Shown piece by piece: positions 44,301-57,300 of a DNA stretch of 64,000 nt. The DNA is taken from the NCBI GenBank assembly GCA_012976225.1, contig JAAVVG010000009.1, forward strand, positions 434,001 to 498,000. The letters run 5' to 3'. The stretch is from Golubevia sp. BC0850 (Eukaryota > Basidiomycota > Exobasidiomycetes > Golubeviales > Golubeviaceae). The position numbers and the translations under genes were made by a program. The notes under the pieces are model-generated. The model saw only the letters and a list, made by a program, of their open reading frames with translations, was not told the origin of the DNA and searched no databases. Numbering within the stretch: position 1 is the first letter of the stretch; every line of letters starts with the position of its first letter.

Positions 44301-46008
44301 ATGAGGATTAGCATCCCCAGTGTTCCTAACACTTCAAGCTATCCGATCAAAGAATGGGCCTTGAAAGAAGCGGCCGAGAAGGTGGCTAGATTTTTACAGG
44401 ATGGGAAGGGAAGGAGTTTGTTAATGACTGGTAAGTGATAGTGAAAGCAGGGAGTAGGAGAGAGCAAGACAGACAAGACAGGCTGTCAGAAGAATGAGAT
44501 AGGACAAGCCCAATGCAATCAGAACACCGAGTTGCCTAGCTTCTAGAAGCCATCTCAAAGATTAAAAGATATATACTCTGAAGTCTAGTGGAAGATAGGA
44601 TCTCTAGAGTGGAAAATGAGGGAGGAAGAGCGTCTGGCAGAAGCAGCTGTTCTAGGTCATCGAGCTCAAGTCCCCCCAACCTCTCATCTTTCTACTTCAA
44701 AATTGATAGGGGCTGGAGTATCGGTGGATAGTGGAATATCAGCCTATCGAGGAGAAGGAGGTCATTACAGTGAGTGGTCAGCAATTCTCGAAAGATTTTC
44801 TTCGTAAAGCTCACCCTATCATCTTCTCTTTGAATTGATTTCCCTAGCCGTGCATACGACTTATCGACCGATATTCTATCACGAGTTCACAGACAAGACG
44901 GAGAAGGGACATGCCGCAAGGTGAGCGTTCGTCGGAAATCATCGAGAGAGGGACAAACTCATTTTTTAGACCCTTTCAAGCAAGATTTCTCTTTTGGAAA
45001 AGCTCAAATTTTCTCTACTCAATTCATTCTTCATTCCTCTCCAAACATTCCTCTCAAAAAAGACAGCGGTACTGGTCTCGATCATATTTAGGATTCCCAC
45101 CAGTGCGAGAAGCCCTTCCAAACCTAACTCACTATTCAATTTCAGCAGCTCAAAGATTAGGTTTCATTTCCTCTTACATCACTCAAAATGTAGATTCGCT
45201 TCATCATTCTTCAGTTCCATCACCTTCATTAGCAGCAAGTACGATTTTAGAACTTCACGGAACTTTATCAAATGTGGTTTGCGTTTCATCCCCATCTTCA
45301 CGTCCTAGAAGAGATGGAGATGTGGATGATAGAGATTTATTCGAGAGAATGAAAAACGATGTTCAAAATTTAGATGATAAGAAAAACGCAAAAGGTTTGG
45401 TTAAACCAATAGATTATAATACACCAACTGGAGATGCTTACCCAAATGGTTGTGGTTTCAGAGGTTTGAGATCTGTTTTTCAAGATGAATTAACAAATCT
45501 AAATCCCAGCTGGAAGGAACTTTCCCTAGAAATGATTAGAACTGGTATTCAACCAAAAAGAAATCCAGATGGTGATGTTCAATTATCATCAAGCACAGAT
45601 TATTCAACTTTCAGTTATCCAAAATGTCCAAAATGTTCTGGGATCTTAAAACCTTCAGTGATTTTCTTTGGAGAATCAGTTCCCAATAAGATGAGAGATA
45701 GATCTTTTCAGTTGGTTGAAGAAGCTCAAAATATGTTGTTGATAGGTAGTTCTTTAGCTACTTATTCAGCTTTCAGATTGGTTAAGAAAGCAAAGGAAAG
45801 AGGGATTGAACTTTTGTTGATTAATAAAGGTCCAACTAGAGGTGATGGAATCATTGAAAATAGAATTGGAATGGGTAGTTCAGAGGTTATGAGTGAAGCT
45901 GTTAGGTTACTTAGTAATGGTAGGGAACAGAGAGATCCGATATTGAAGGGCTTGTTGGAAAAGGGAAGGGGTGGGAAGGTTGAACTTAAGGGAGTGGTTT
46001 CTAGTTGA
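44301..46008 (+). CDS. Class II (SIRT4-like) sirtuin
   Basis: NAD-dependent protein deacylase, likely mitochondrial by family. Exons 44301-44430, 44710-44769, 44848-44920 and 45063-46008, 402 residues. NAD-binding GAGVSVDSGISAYRGEGGHY, RYWSRSYLGFP, the TQNVDSLHH motif, the catalytic His in ILELHGTLSNVV, KPSVIFFGESVP and LLLIGSSLATYSAFRL are all present. The zinc site is odd: the second pair is intact (CPKC), but the first is VVCVSSPS, with Ser where the second Cys should be; another Cys lies 70 residues later (PNGCGFRG). The N-terminus (MRISIPSVPNTSSYP) is short with one Arg and no clear presequence. A long charged insertion follows the first zinc half-site. Confidence 0.9.
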
Positions 46009-46791
46009 CAAGATTAGACAGTTGAAGTCTCCCCCTTTTTTGTTGTATTTTCTTTAGACATGCATCTTCATTCAAGTTTGTTTCTCAAATACAAGCCTGC
46101 ATGCTCGAACAAAGACAGATTAAAAAGTTCAGCCTCCTTCTCTTGTTTGAGCTTTAAAACTTTGTGAATTCCGAAGATTCTTGGATTTTTATTTCATGCT
46201 TCGGATTTCAAGAGGTGTTTTCTTTTAGTACCTCGTATAGGTAGAGCGAAGACTTGGCCAAACTCAAGGTCGAGAACTCAGACTCACTCCAAAAGAAATC
46301 GTTTAGAAGCCCATCAAAAGGACATCTCTGATTCAAAGACTTTGAGATTTTCAAACAGGTGTTCCATCACCTTTTTCCCCCTTTCCTTCAATCAATGTTA
46401 CACCATCCAACCCTTCCTCTTTCTTTCCCCTAATTCCTCATTTCTTTATTCATCGAATCTCTTGACCTTAAGATCTGAAAGGTCGGCTTGTGATCCGATT
46501 GGAATCGAATGTGGAGAGGCGTGTTCGAAAGTACTGTATTTAAGAGAACGATGTGAAAAGAGAGAGAAAGGGGGAGGGGGGAAAGGTGAGATAAGGAATG
46601 AGGGGAAAGGTTAGTTCTAAGTCAGATGTTTGGGGTTCATCTCTCAAAGAGACCTGGAGACTATTATTCTTGATTGCTGATTCTGCTATTCGAAGGATTC
46701 CTTTTGAAATGAGAGGGTTAAGGTAGGAGGACCAAATGCGAGGAGACTCATTGGAGGAGAGGGACCCCAAAACCTTCTCTTCCACCAACTA
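46009..46791. other. Convergent 3' ends of the sirtuin and complex I genes
   Basis: About 780 bases between two stop codons on opposite strands, long for this window. T-rich after 46020 and CT-rich near 46360-46450. Small frames on both strands look non-coding. No gene seen. Confidence 0.5.
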
Positions 46792-47492
46792 CTATCTCGC
46801 TTGAAATGGATTGTTCCGTCTTTTGCTCCAACTCCTACAAAAGGATGGGAAGTTGCTATCTCAAGGGTTCCCTCTCATTTGATCTTCTCCACCCCTACTC
46901 ATCCCTCCTCAACCCCGTCCCATGCTGTCCAATCTCTCCTCTCATCTTCCTTCTCCTCGACTTACCCAGCATACCTCAACCTAAGTACCGGAGGTCTTTC
47001 ACTATCCTGTAAGAACAATTTGTTCTCAGCTTGCATTTTAGCGATTTCTAAACTTTGAGCGTTCCTTTCCTTCCAAACTTCAGGCGAAGGAGTGTAGTGC
47101 TTGATATAACGAGTTAGGAATGGTAACTCTTCTTCTTCCCCTTCCACTGGTTTAGAGTAGACATCGTTTAATCTGTAAAGACCGAAACCTGTGATGAGGA
47201 TTAGTAAAGTGTTACGCCAGGCTGGAGCGGAGAATCCTGGAAGAATGAAGGGAGAAGGTTCAGAGGAGAAGATGGCCAAGGGCTAGATAAGAAGGGATGG
47301 ATGAAATTGGGAGGTGGGAGGATTGGAAAAGAAGGTGAGAAAGAACGTACCTTCTTGTGGGTAATGTTCTGAAGAAGATGAACCATGAGCTTCTGCTTTC
47401 CTTGAAATTGAAGTCGTAAATTGACGTGAGAGTGAGAGAGTTGGTGCTCGGATTGAGGTGGTGGATTTAATTAAACTGCGACTGAAATTCAT
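46792..47492 (-). CDS. NADH:ubiquinone oxidoreductase 17.8 kDa subunit
   Basis: Accessory subunit of mitochondrial complex I, known from Neurospora as the 17.8 kDa subunit. Exons 47351-47492, 46966-47236 and 46792-46834, 151 residues. The N-terminus is a mitochondrial presequence (MNFSRSLIKSTTSIRAPTLS, Arg/Ser-rich, no acids). Then GFSAPAWRNTLLILITGFGL, a single membrane helix, YRLNDVYSKP, LTRYIKHYTPSPEVWK and LFLQDSERPPVLRLRYAG, which match the fungal family in order. The short last exon (SWSKRRNNPFQAR) is chosen by phase and is less certain. Divergent from RAX2. Confidence 0.85.
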
Positions 47493-48631
47493 CTTGAATC
47501 AATCGAAACAAAGTTGAAATCAAAGTCCAACGTTGAGAAGTCGAACTTCTACTGTACTCCGAGCTGGATAGGGTAGCGGACGCGTATCAGGAGACCCAAA
47601 CGACAACGCTATTCTCTCGCCTCAATCTCATCGACTCTATCTTTCTTCAATTCTTTTTCTTTATTTGTGCCTTCAAGAAGTCAAATCCATCCTTTTATTC
47701 AAACCAACCAAGGTTGAATCAAGCAGGGGAGAAGAGTCGTCAACCAGTCACCAAGAGCTAAGTGGTTAAGTTGCCCCTTTTCAAGATTGGATTCTTCACC
47801 TTCACTTCAACTTCCACTCCTTCCCATTCTTACGATTCTTCCATTCGAAAGAAAAACTAGTTTCAATTCTCTGATCTAGATCTATACAGCTGCAGAAGCT
47901 GTAATCCGTTCGAACTCAACCATTGACTCTCTCCTCTAACTTCCAAACAAACAAGGCCATTTTCAAATCACATCAGACAAGATCCTCTCAAACCCACTCC
48001 GATTTCAACTCGTTGATTCTTTCCTATTAATCGCAAAGAAGTTTAACTCAACTCATTCCATTCAGTTCAGGCTCTTCCATTCACACAGCAGGTGAGTCAA
48101 GAGACGGGAGGGGTCCTCCTTCAATACCTCACTCTGTGGTTGACCTGATTGAAGGCGGTGGATGGATATAGAAGGATCCAAATTCTTAGATGGAGAACTG
48201 GACGAAGGACACACGTTGGCAGGATGCAGTTTGAGCAAGAGAGAAGGGCGTCAGGGTCAAGCCACTCCCCCTTGAGTCTTGGTTTTGGACAGAGAAGGCC
48301 GGCTGTTCAAAGCAGATACCCATTCTGAGCTATCGAATTGACGTGATTGGAGAAGTGTAATCTCCTGGACAGAGCCGGACAAGGAGCTGCGAGAGTTGAG
48401 ATCCTTCCTTCAGAGTCTGGTGTTGGCTAGCACTAGCAGAAGAGAAGAGATGGTCCTTGCAGATCGAGACAAATCTGTTCCTCATCTGTTGGAGCTAATT
48501 CCAGATGCCTTTTCAGGGATTGGAAATCTGATTGCGAGTCTGTCCAAGACTACGTGACCAACACCACAATCCTGCCCACTTCCTCCAACTACTCTAAACT
48601 ATCCTACTCATCTCCCATCATCCCCACAGAA
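47493..48631. other. Divergent promoter region with a likely RAX2 leader intron
   Basis: About 1.1 kb between the complex I subunit (minus) and RAX2 (plus). CAG followed by GTGAGTCAAG at about 48092 is a strong plus-strand donor, and TGCCTTTTCAG near 48518 a fitting acceptor, so a 5' leader intron of some 425 bases in RAX2 is likely. The stretch between has no convincing coding frame. Confidence 0.5.
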
Positions 48632-51600
48632 ATGCGGCACCGACCGCCTCCTCAAGGCGCTTCTTCCTCCTCTTCATCGACCAAGCCACTCTCTCTACTG
48701 CCTCTCCTTCTACTGTCCATCTCCCTGCTCTCCTTCCTTCCGTCAACCAACGGAGCAGACTCAACAGTTCCATCAATCCCACCAATCGACTTTGATGCCT
48801 TAGGAGCTTTAGGAGTCTCCGGTTCCTTCGCAGGACTTCAACTGTGGTCTCCATCAATTTCATCCAACAATCAATCCACCCTCTTCCAACCTTCAGCCTC
48901 TACACTTTTATCACGTCTACCAAACGGTACGATCACAAGAATAGGATCAACAGAAGAAGAAGGAGAGATTCGAAGTCTTTGTCAGTTGAATTCAGCAGTA
49001 GAATCAGGAGGAGATGGGAAAAGAAGGGTTTTCGGTGGTGGAAAATTCGATAAAATGAATTCAAAAGGAATGTCGAACGTCTTTGGATATGATCCAGGCA
49101 ATAAAGAATTCGATGATTTGTTAGGTGGCTTAGATGGAGAAGTTTCAACAATTTTTTGTTCTTCTGAACAAAATTCAATCATTTTCGGTGGATCTTTTAA
49201 AAGTCCAGTCAACCCTGGAACTGATGGTTTAATTTCTTCTAGATATTTAGGTTCCTTAGCTCTATGGAATGAAACTTCTAAAAATTGGTTTCCATTGAAA
49301 TTTGGTGGATTAAATGGTTCTGTAAGCTTCATTTCAAGTGGTTTGAATTCTTCAAGTTTAAGATTTGGTGGAGCATTTGATACCTCCTTTTCTTCAAATC
49401 CAGGTTCAAATCCTAACAATGCTATGAATGCAAGCATGGTTTCTGGTACTAATAGAAGTTCTTCTGCTTTAACTAGTGTACTCATGCCTTTAAGTTTAGG
49501 TCAATCTGAATTTACCGGTGGACCTCCAATTGATTTAATGGGTTTCGATGATCCTGCTCAAATTCTTTGTCCTCAAGGTGAAGATGGACCTGATAATTCT
49601 TACCTTTTCGCGGATGAAGCTGTCGGAAGATTGACTGTCAGAACTTTTAGACCTTTGGATGTAAGAGCTATCAGATTGGGAAACACTTTCTACAATGGCA
49701 GAGGAACCAAAACCTTTGGAATCGTTTCAATTCCTGATAATACTCCTTTAGAATTAAGGTATTTAGATCCGATTACTGATAGGAATATGACTTGTACAAA
49801 CAACTGCACCCTTTCTAATGACACTTCAATTCCTTATCAAGATTTCTTAATTTCAGAAACGGTTTCTAATGGAGCTATCAATGGAAGTAAAGCCTTGACT
49901 GGAATCGAGTTCACTGCTTACGATTATTATGGTGATGGTGCTGGTTTACATGCTTTAGAACTATTATCAGATGGAGCTTGGGCTTACGCTTATGGTGGAT
50001 ACAATCGTGGAGGTTGTTCATCTTCTGAACCAGGTGTTAATGGTACTACCTCAACTTCAACCTCTGATGGTGGTTGGTATCAATCTGCAGTGACAGTTAA
50101 CAACGCTCTCGGTGGAACTGTCGAAGCTACTCTTTCTCTAACTGATGATTATTCGAACTTAGCTGCAAATCAAGGAGCAAGTGTCACTTGGAATGTTGAC
50201 GTCCCTGTCAATGGAAATTACTCGATTTACATGTTTATTCCTGGATGTCAAGCTTTGAATGAATGTGGAATGAGAACTTCAGTCGATGTCACTACCATCA
50301 GCAACGCTTCAAGTACTTCTGGAAACGTTACAAGAGTCTCTCAAGTTGTTCAAGAAGATACTTCAGTTCTAGTCTACGATGGAGAAATTCAGAGAACCTC
50401 ATCGAATTTCACTCCTTCAGTCATTCTATCACTTCCAGCAGACGCTCCTGCTCCATCAGATGGTGGAAGATTCACCGTGATTGCAGACAAAATCACTTTC
50501 TTACTCAGAAACTCGAATGAGACTTTCCAACTTCTTCAAGCCAGAGGGTTTGGAGTTTTAGAATTCGATGAATTCGATTCTGATGCAGTCACTGGAATGA
50601 ACACCACTTTAACTTCTTTCAATGGAACTGGAACTTTACCAAACTCTACTATCTCTGATCTAGGTAGATTTTCTACTTCTCTATTAAATGCTGGAGTTAG
50701 AGGAAACGAAACTGAGACTATCTATACTATCATGGATTGTGCTGATCAAACTTTCGTTGGTGGAAATTTCAGTTCTGACACTTCAAATTCAACAAACGCA
50801 ACTACCACCACCATTTCTCCAACCCAATTCGCAAACTTAGTCTTCTACAATGGAACCACTGCTGGAAACCAAGTCTCAATTCTACCTGGAGGAGGATTGA
50901 ACTCCGCTGTCTATTCTCTAGCCTCAGTTGGAGATGATCTTTACATAGGAGGAAACTTCACTTCAACTCTAGACAACTCAACTCTTCTCAATTACTTTGC
51001 CATGTATTCGCCAAAGACTTTCGAGTGGTCTCCGATCATGGATGGGCCGGTTTCGGCAGTCACTTCTATCGTGAAACTAGCAGACGAGACTCTCTTGGTT
51101 GCTGGAACTTTCAACTTCATCAATTCAACAGGTCAAGTCGGTGGATATGGAGTTTACGATACAAAGGCTAGAACCTGGTCCAACGAGGTTGAATTATTAG
51201 TAGCCTCGATCGACGCTGTTTCCGCTCCAGCTCCTGGAGGAGATGACAAAGCTGATTCTTGGTTGGCTGGAAAGGTTACTGCTTTAAGTGATAACAAGAT
51301 TAAAGGTGGAGCTGCAGGTCTAAGTGAAGATGGAGATACCGGTGATGTCATCATCAAAGGTCTCAACTTCTCTTTCAAAGGCGAATTAGCAAATGGTTCA
51401 AATAGAAACACAACCCAAACCATGGAGGATGAAGCTGAAGCTGAATTAAGAAGAAGATTCGATTCTAGAAAGATTGAAGAGAAGAATCCATCAAACAATG
51501 GTGGTTGGTTTAACAGAGCTAGATCAGCTCTACCACCTCTCTCTCCAGAAAGCAGATCAAACAGTCTTTCAAAGAACCTAGCCTCTTCGGAATTAGACCT

Positions 51601-53589
51601 TTTCTTCAACAAGAAAAGACAAACTTTGGATACTGAAGTTGATCCTTTGCCTTTGGGTCTTAGATCTAATGGTGCAAATGAACTTTTGACTTCCGCTTAT
51701 TGGGCAAAACCTGGAGTTTCAGACGTTAACATGTATCCAAGAATCGTTGGAGGTAACTTCACAACAACCAACGGAGTTTCAAATGTTGGTTATTATGATC
51801 CTTCAACTGGTAATGATGCAGGTTCTTTAATCGCTTTACCAACTTTCCCTACCGAAGAAGGAATGAACATCTCAGTGGTTAGAACTTTACTGGTCGTTGG
51901 AAACATTCTTTACGTTGGTGGTGATGGTGGTTTAGTCACTATGGATTTAAGTGCCACTCCTTTAATGTGGAGAACTGGTTCTGATTCTCCTGCTACTCTG
52001 TCTTCTACTGATGGAGATCAGTTGGCTGTTATCAGTATGCTTCATAGACCTGAAACTGATACCGTAGTGGTTTCTGGAGTATTTGATAGAGCTGGAAGTT
52101 TACCTTGTGCTCAGATTTGTGATTGGGATCAAGGTTTGATGAGATGGTCTGGATTGGGAAGTGGAGTTCAAGGTCAGATTGAAGCTTTGGACTATGCTGT
52201 GAGTACATTTGGAAGTCGGAGGACAGGTGAAGAGTGAAGAAGACATGGCGAAGCATCTCACGCTTGGGAAGGATCGCTGACTTTGACTCTTGATCCTCTC
52301 TTTCTTTCTTTCAGAACCGAGACGCCTCTCTCGTCATTGTTGCTGGGTCTTTTAGAGTTAACGGAGTTTCCACTTCTCTAGCTGGATACGACTCAAACAA
52401 GCAAGTTTGGACTCCTTACGGTACCGTCGGTACTGGTAGCGGTCAAATCCCAGGACCAGCATCTGCTGTCAGTGTTGATGACCTCAGCGCCGATTCGATC
52501 TTCGTCGCTGGTAGAACTACAGATGGAACTGCACCTTTCCTGGTCAAATGGGATGGATCTAGCTATCAACAAATCGGAGGTAATGAACTTCAAGCTGCTT
52601 CTGGAATCTCTCAATTGACCTTTTTCCCAATTTCTGAAGCTCATTCCTCAAACAACGTCCTAGAACCAAACCGAGTCTTGGTGGTTTCTGGAGCTCTATT
52701 AACCAACTCCTTTGGAAATCTAAGTTCTGCTCTCTTCGATGGTCAGAACTGGATTCCTTTCTTAATTTCAACTTCAAACAGTGGAATGAATGGAATCATC
52801 AGAGGTTTACAGAGGTCGACTGAAGTCATTAGATATCCAAACTTACATAGATTAGCAGTTGGAATCGTTATCTTAATCTCTATCGCTCTAGGTTTAGGTG
52901 TCGTTTTCTTATTGGTTCTAATCGGTTTGGTTTGGGCTTTAGCAAGAAGAAGATCAGAGCCTAAAGTAGTAGTTCCACAATCCTATCCTTCTCAAGATAC
53001 TTTAACTGACGGAGAAGATGTAGCCGCTGGTGGTGGAGCAAAGAAAAGGCCTTCAAGTCTCTTAGCGACCTTAAATGCCGCTACTGAGAATGTCGTTTCA
53101 ATGGGACATGCTTCAGGTGGAACTGAAGGTTCTGGAATGATTGCTTATGGAGCTGCCGGGGCTGCAGGTGCTACAGCCGCTGCTGCTTTACATCATAACA
53201 GAAACGAATCAAATGGAGTTCCAACTACTTTAGATCATTCAGATGAAACTGGTGGACATGCTACCAATGCTTCAACTGCCTATCACTCAGAAGCTCAAAC
53301 TGGTAGAACTGGAGAGTACTATTCAGGTCAAGAAGATGAGAACAACACCTACGATGATGCTTATGATCAAGATGGAGTCGCAGCTGCTGGAGTTGCTGGA
53401 GCTATGGCAGATATGTCACAGGGAATTCCAGCTCATGCTAGATATTCCTTCGAGGCAACTCATGACTCTGAATTACCCTTGAGAGCAGGTCAGAGCGTCG
53501 AGATTCTAGATGATGGAGATGAATCTTGGTGGCTTTGTCGGGATGAGAATGGAAGGCGTGGAGTCGTTCCCGCGACGTACATTCTCTAG
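48632..53589 (+). CDS. RAX2: Rax2-like cell polarity protein with C-terminal SH3 domain
   Basis: Cortical marker of cell polarity; Rax2 is a large type I membrane protein at growth or bud sites. Exons 48632-52198 and 52315-53589, 1,613 residues. The start ATG gives a signal peptide (LLPLLLLSISLLSFLPSTNG). The extracellular part is many Kelch-like beta-blades of the form FGGGKFD, FGGSFKS, VGGNFSS, IGGNFTS and VVSGVFD with many N-glycosylation sites. One membrane helix (AVGIVILISIALGLGVVFLL) follows. The cytoplasmic tail of about 230 residues ends in a clear SH3 domain: ARYSFEATHDSELPLRAGQS, DESWWLCRDENGRRGVVPAT and YIL. Yeast Rax2 has no SH3. It is not the product of a frame error: the second exon is one open frame. 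Confidence 0.9.
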
Positions 53590-54391
53590 AAAAAAGTCCT
53601 ATCTCTCTAACTTCAAAAGTCAAGAATCATCAAAATCATCTCTTTCTCTCTAAATAGCATCAAACCTCAATAGATTCCACTCATTCTCAATTCCTCCCCT
53701 CCCCCTTTTTTTCTTTTCCTGTCCAATCCATTCCCTTTTCTGCTCTGTCTTTTTTTCCCCTTTCCCATTTCTCTTTCCCCTTTTTATCTCTTTTTTGGGG
53801 TTTCTCTTATCTTATTTCCACTTTTGTTCTTCGAACAAGTACACCACAGTCTTTACTTCGGGCCATCTTTTTCTCTTGCTTCTTCAAATTCCTTCTTTTC
53901 CCTCTCCTTGTTTTTTTTCTTTAATGCCGCTCATCATCTCTTATTTTCCATCTCGACATTCAAAGCTCTGCGAGCCTATCATCTCCTTTTGTCAACATTA
54001 AAGAGGCCCGGCCCCCACTATCTTTTTCTTCTCGATCCAGAGTTCATGTAGTCTCAAGAATATCAATATATCCAGCTCTCTCTTTCTTCTCATTCTTGTC
54101 TGGTCGCTCTTTGAATTTGTTGTGCTTTTGAGATAGTGTTTGACAAGCTGACATTTTTCGACAAGCAGACGATGGATTCAACCGTAAAATAAAGCACTTT
54201 AAAGAAAAAGAAAAAAGTAAGACTACGACAGTAATCGAAATTTAACAAACGCACAGTTGAGAACAAGGCGAAAATTAAGCAGAAGTAGCAAGGGATATAT
54301 GGGCAGAAACTTAAAAAAGCATGAAGCAAAGTCTGGATGAGAAATCGGGGAAGTGGTGAAAGCTAGAAGCAGTGATGACCTTGAGAACTAT
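53590..54391. other. Convergent 3' ends of RAX2 and the HMMR-like gene
   Basis: About 800 bases between two stops on opposite strands. The first half is very T-rich on the plus strand, with runs of seven or eight T. It should hold both 3' untranslated regions. No gene seen. Confidence 0.6.
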
Positions 54392-57300
54392 CTATCTCGT
54401 CAATTCTTCGAGCGTCATATCGTCATCTTCATTCGCGTCTGAATTGGTCCATCCTTCGCCTCTCTCGACTTTCTCAATCGATCTCCTTCCCAAACCGATC
54501 AACAACGAGCTCCTTCTACCCTTCTTAGATTGTTGATTTCTACGTCTAGGAGGTATCACGTCTTGACGCTGAAGTTGAGATGATGATTGAACTGGAGTTG
54601 ATTGAATTGGATGGAAGGAAGTGGAGGAGGATGTTGTGGCTGGAGGCTGTAAAAGAGAAGGTGAAGAATTTGAAGAAGAGGGTAGACCTAATTCTACTTG
54701 TCTTTCTTCTTCTTCGACGACGATTTGAACTCCAGGTCCAATAGTTCTGGCTAAGAAATGATTCTCTTCCCTTTCCTCAGTTTCCACTTTTTGGCTCTTG
54801 TGACTGTTTGCTGCACTTAAACTTGAACCCAGTTTACTTCCACCTTCGTTTCTACCTCTACTCATACTCAATTTCATGGCTCTAGGATCTTTTCTAACAA
54901 CCTTAATTCTATGAATCTCTTGTCTTTCACTCGATTTGAAACTCTTGAACAGGTTTAATTCCTTCTTCAAAGCTAGGTTCGAATTCTCTAATTCATCCTT
55001 TTCGACTGCCAATCTGATCAAAGCCTGTCTAGCTTCGTCTCTTTCCGAGTGAATTCTAGTGAGGTAGGAGACTCTTTCCGAGTTCAAGTAATTGAAGTTT
55101 GAGGAGAAGAAATGGTTGGACTGTTCTGAAGCAGTGGTTGTGATTTCAGATTTGGGTGAAACCAGCCTCAAGTTCAGAGATGTCAAATGTTGAACATCAG
55201 ATTCTGCTAAAGCGGATCTTGAGAGTAGGATTTGAGCTTCTTTGTAGAGTGAGTGGTAAGACGTCTCCCAGTCGTTTTGAGAGTCCAGCAAAGAAGCCAG
55301 TCTGAGGAGAATTCGGAACGGGGCCAGAGAAGAGGAAACTTCAGCACTGGTAAAAGAATCTGACTCCTCCCCTGAATCATTTGTAGACTAGAAAGAGCAA
55401 GAGGCTGAACTCACCTCTCCTTTTCCTCCCTTTCAGCATCCTCTCTAGTCAGAGCATTCCCATGATTGACTTCCAATTCTCTCCAGTTCCTCTCCAAATC
55501 CGAATTCCTTTCCTTCAATCTCTTCTCCTCGCCCTCTATCCTCTCAATAGTTTCCTTGTAGCTCTTGTTCTCATCGAAGAGTTCATTTCTCTGCTTGATA
55601 GCGTCCATTCTCTCCTTCCTAGCATTCTCCAACTGTATTTCTGAAGAGTGCAACTTTTCTTGACAGCATTCTAGAGTTGAGGAATGAGATCTTGAATCTT
55701 TCTGGAGGGTTTCTAGAGAGCTCTGAACGGAGTTCAGTTCTCGAATGCTTGAAAGATAGAGAGACTGAAGATCGTTCAACGAAGTGACGTAGGTCTTTGA
55801 ACACTCTCTTTCGATTGATAGCTGCTCTACTAGGTATCGACAGTTGAGTTCTTGAAGAGACGAAAGAACAGCGATCTCTTCTGGAGTTTGGAGGGAAGAC
55901 ATTGCTGAGACGTGATCCCTCTCTTCTTGAAGAGTTACTAAGGCATCGAGCTGGAGATTTAGATCCGAGATTTGAGACCTAGCTAGATTGAGATCTTGCT
56001 TAGTTGAATTGCTGATCTCCATTTCTGTTCGGTACTGCTCTTGCCAATGTTGGACGCTTTCCTCCAACTCCAAAACTTGTCTTGGAACTTCGGAAGACTC
56101 TCTACAAGCTTCCGAGTTCCTGAGAGCCATCTTAACCTCTTTCATTTGAGTTTCTGTTTCTTTCTGAGATTCGGAGAACTTGATAGCTGCTTCAGAAAGG
56201 ATCTTTAAGTTTCTCTTGAGGTTTTGATTTTCGTGCAAAAGATCTTGATTTTCCTCCTTTAACTCCTCCATCAGAATTCCACCTTCGTTCTGAGCAGATT
56301 GAACTACCTCCTTCTCCTTTTTCGCCAGTTCTTCTAACTGGCTCTTTTCATCTTTTGAGAGTTGAACCTCTTGACCCAATTCCTGATTTCGAGTTTGAAG
56401 ATCCATCTCAGCTTCTCTCAACTGAAACATTTCGCCTTTCATCTCTTCTATCTTCTGATTGAGTGTCTTCATCTGCTTAATGCCTTCTTTCGATTCCATC
56501 TGTAAGTCTCTGGAGGCCCTATTCTCAATCTCTAACTTGCTAACCTTTTCCTTCCATTCCTTAATTTCCTTGCCTCTCATCTCTAATTCTTTCCCATTCA
56601 ATTCCCTCTTCTTCTCCAGATCGGCAGTTCTCTTCCTCTCCAGATCCAAGTCTGAAGTGATTGAAACTAGAGAAGCCTTCTCTTTTTCATGCATCTTTTG
56701 AAGAGCTTCCAACTTGGCCTCGATAGTAGCTGAAGAGAGAGCAGAGCGATTCTTCTCCTTTAGAGCCGACAGAGTTCTTTCAGATCGATCTAGTTGCATT
56801 TGAAGCTTTCCTTCTTTCTGAGCAGCCAGGCCTGAGTGAACGTGAGAAGGAGAAGGATCAGTCAGATTGGGGAGGGAAAGAAAGGACAAGAGAAGGCCCT
56901 CGGGTACTCACGAAGCTCCGTTTCCCTTTCGTTTCGCAGGTTCACTTCAGCCATCTTCTCCCTCATCAGGTCTTCGATCCTTGTCTCTGCTCGTCTGACT
57001 CTTTCCTCTAGGCGTTGTCTCTCTTTGTTTGCTGAGGGAGCAGCTGGGTTGGTAGGCTGAAGGTTAGAGGCTACACCGTTCTTGGAAGCAAGCAGGCGCC
57101 GCGTATCTAGAAATGAGAACAAAAATGTTGGAGGTGAATGTCAGAGGGAAGATGGTTGGGACTAGGAGATGTAGATCTCCATGGGATGTTGCTGCCCATC
57201 TCCACCCTTGTTGCAACTACCACGTCTTTCACAACTGCCTTTGTCTCATTCGACTTGATCCTGATCGAGTCTTTCTCTCTGCTATCTCACTCGATCCCCT

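Noticed and set aside
49000-49480. Minus-strand frame opposite RAX2
   Set aside because: It lies antisense to the conserved beta-propeller exon and is a codon shadow.
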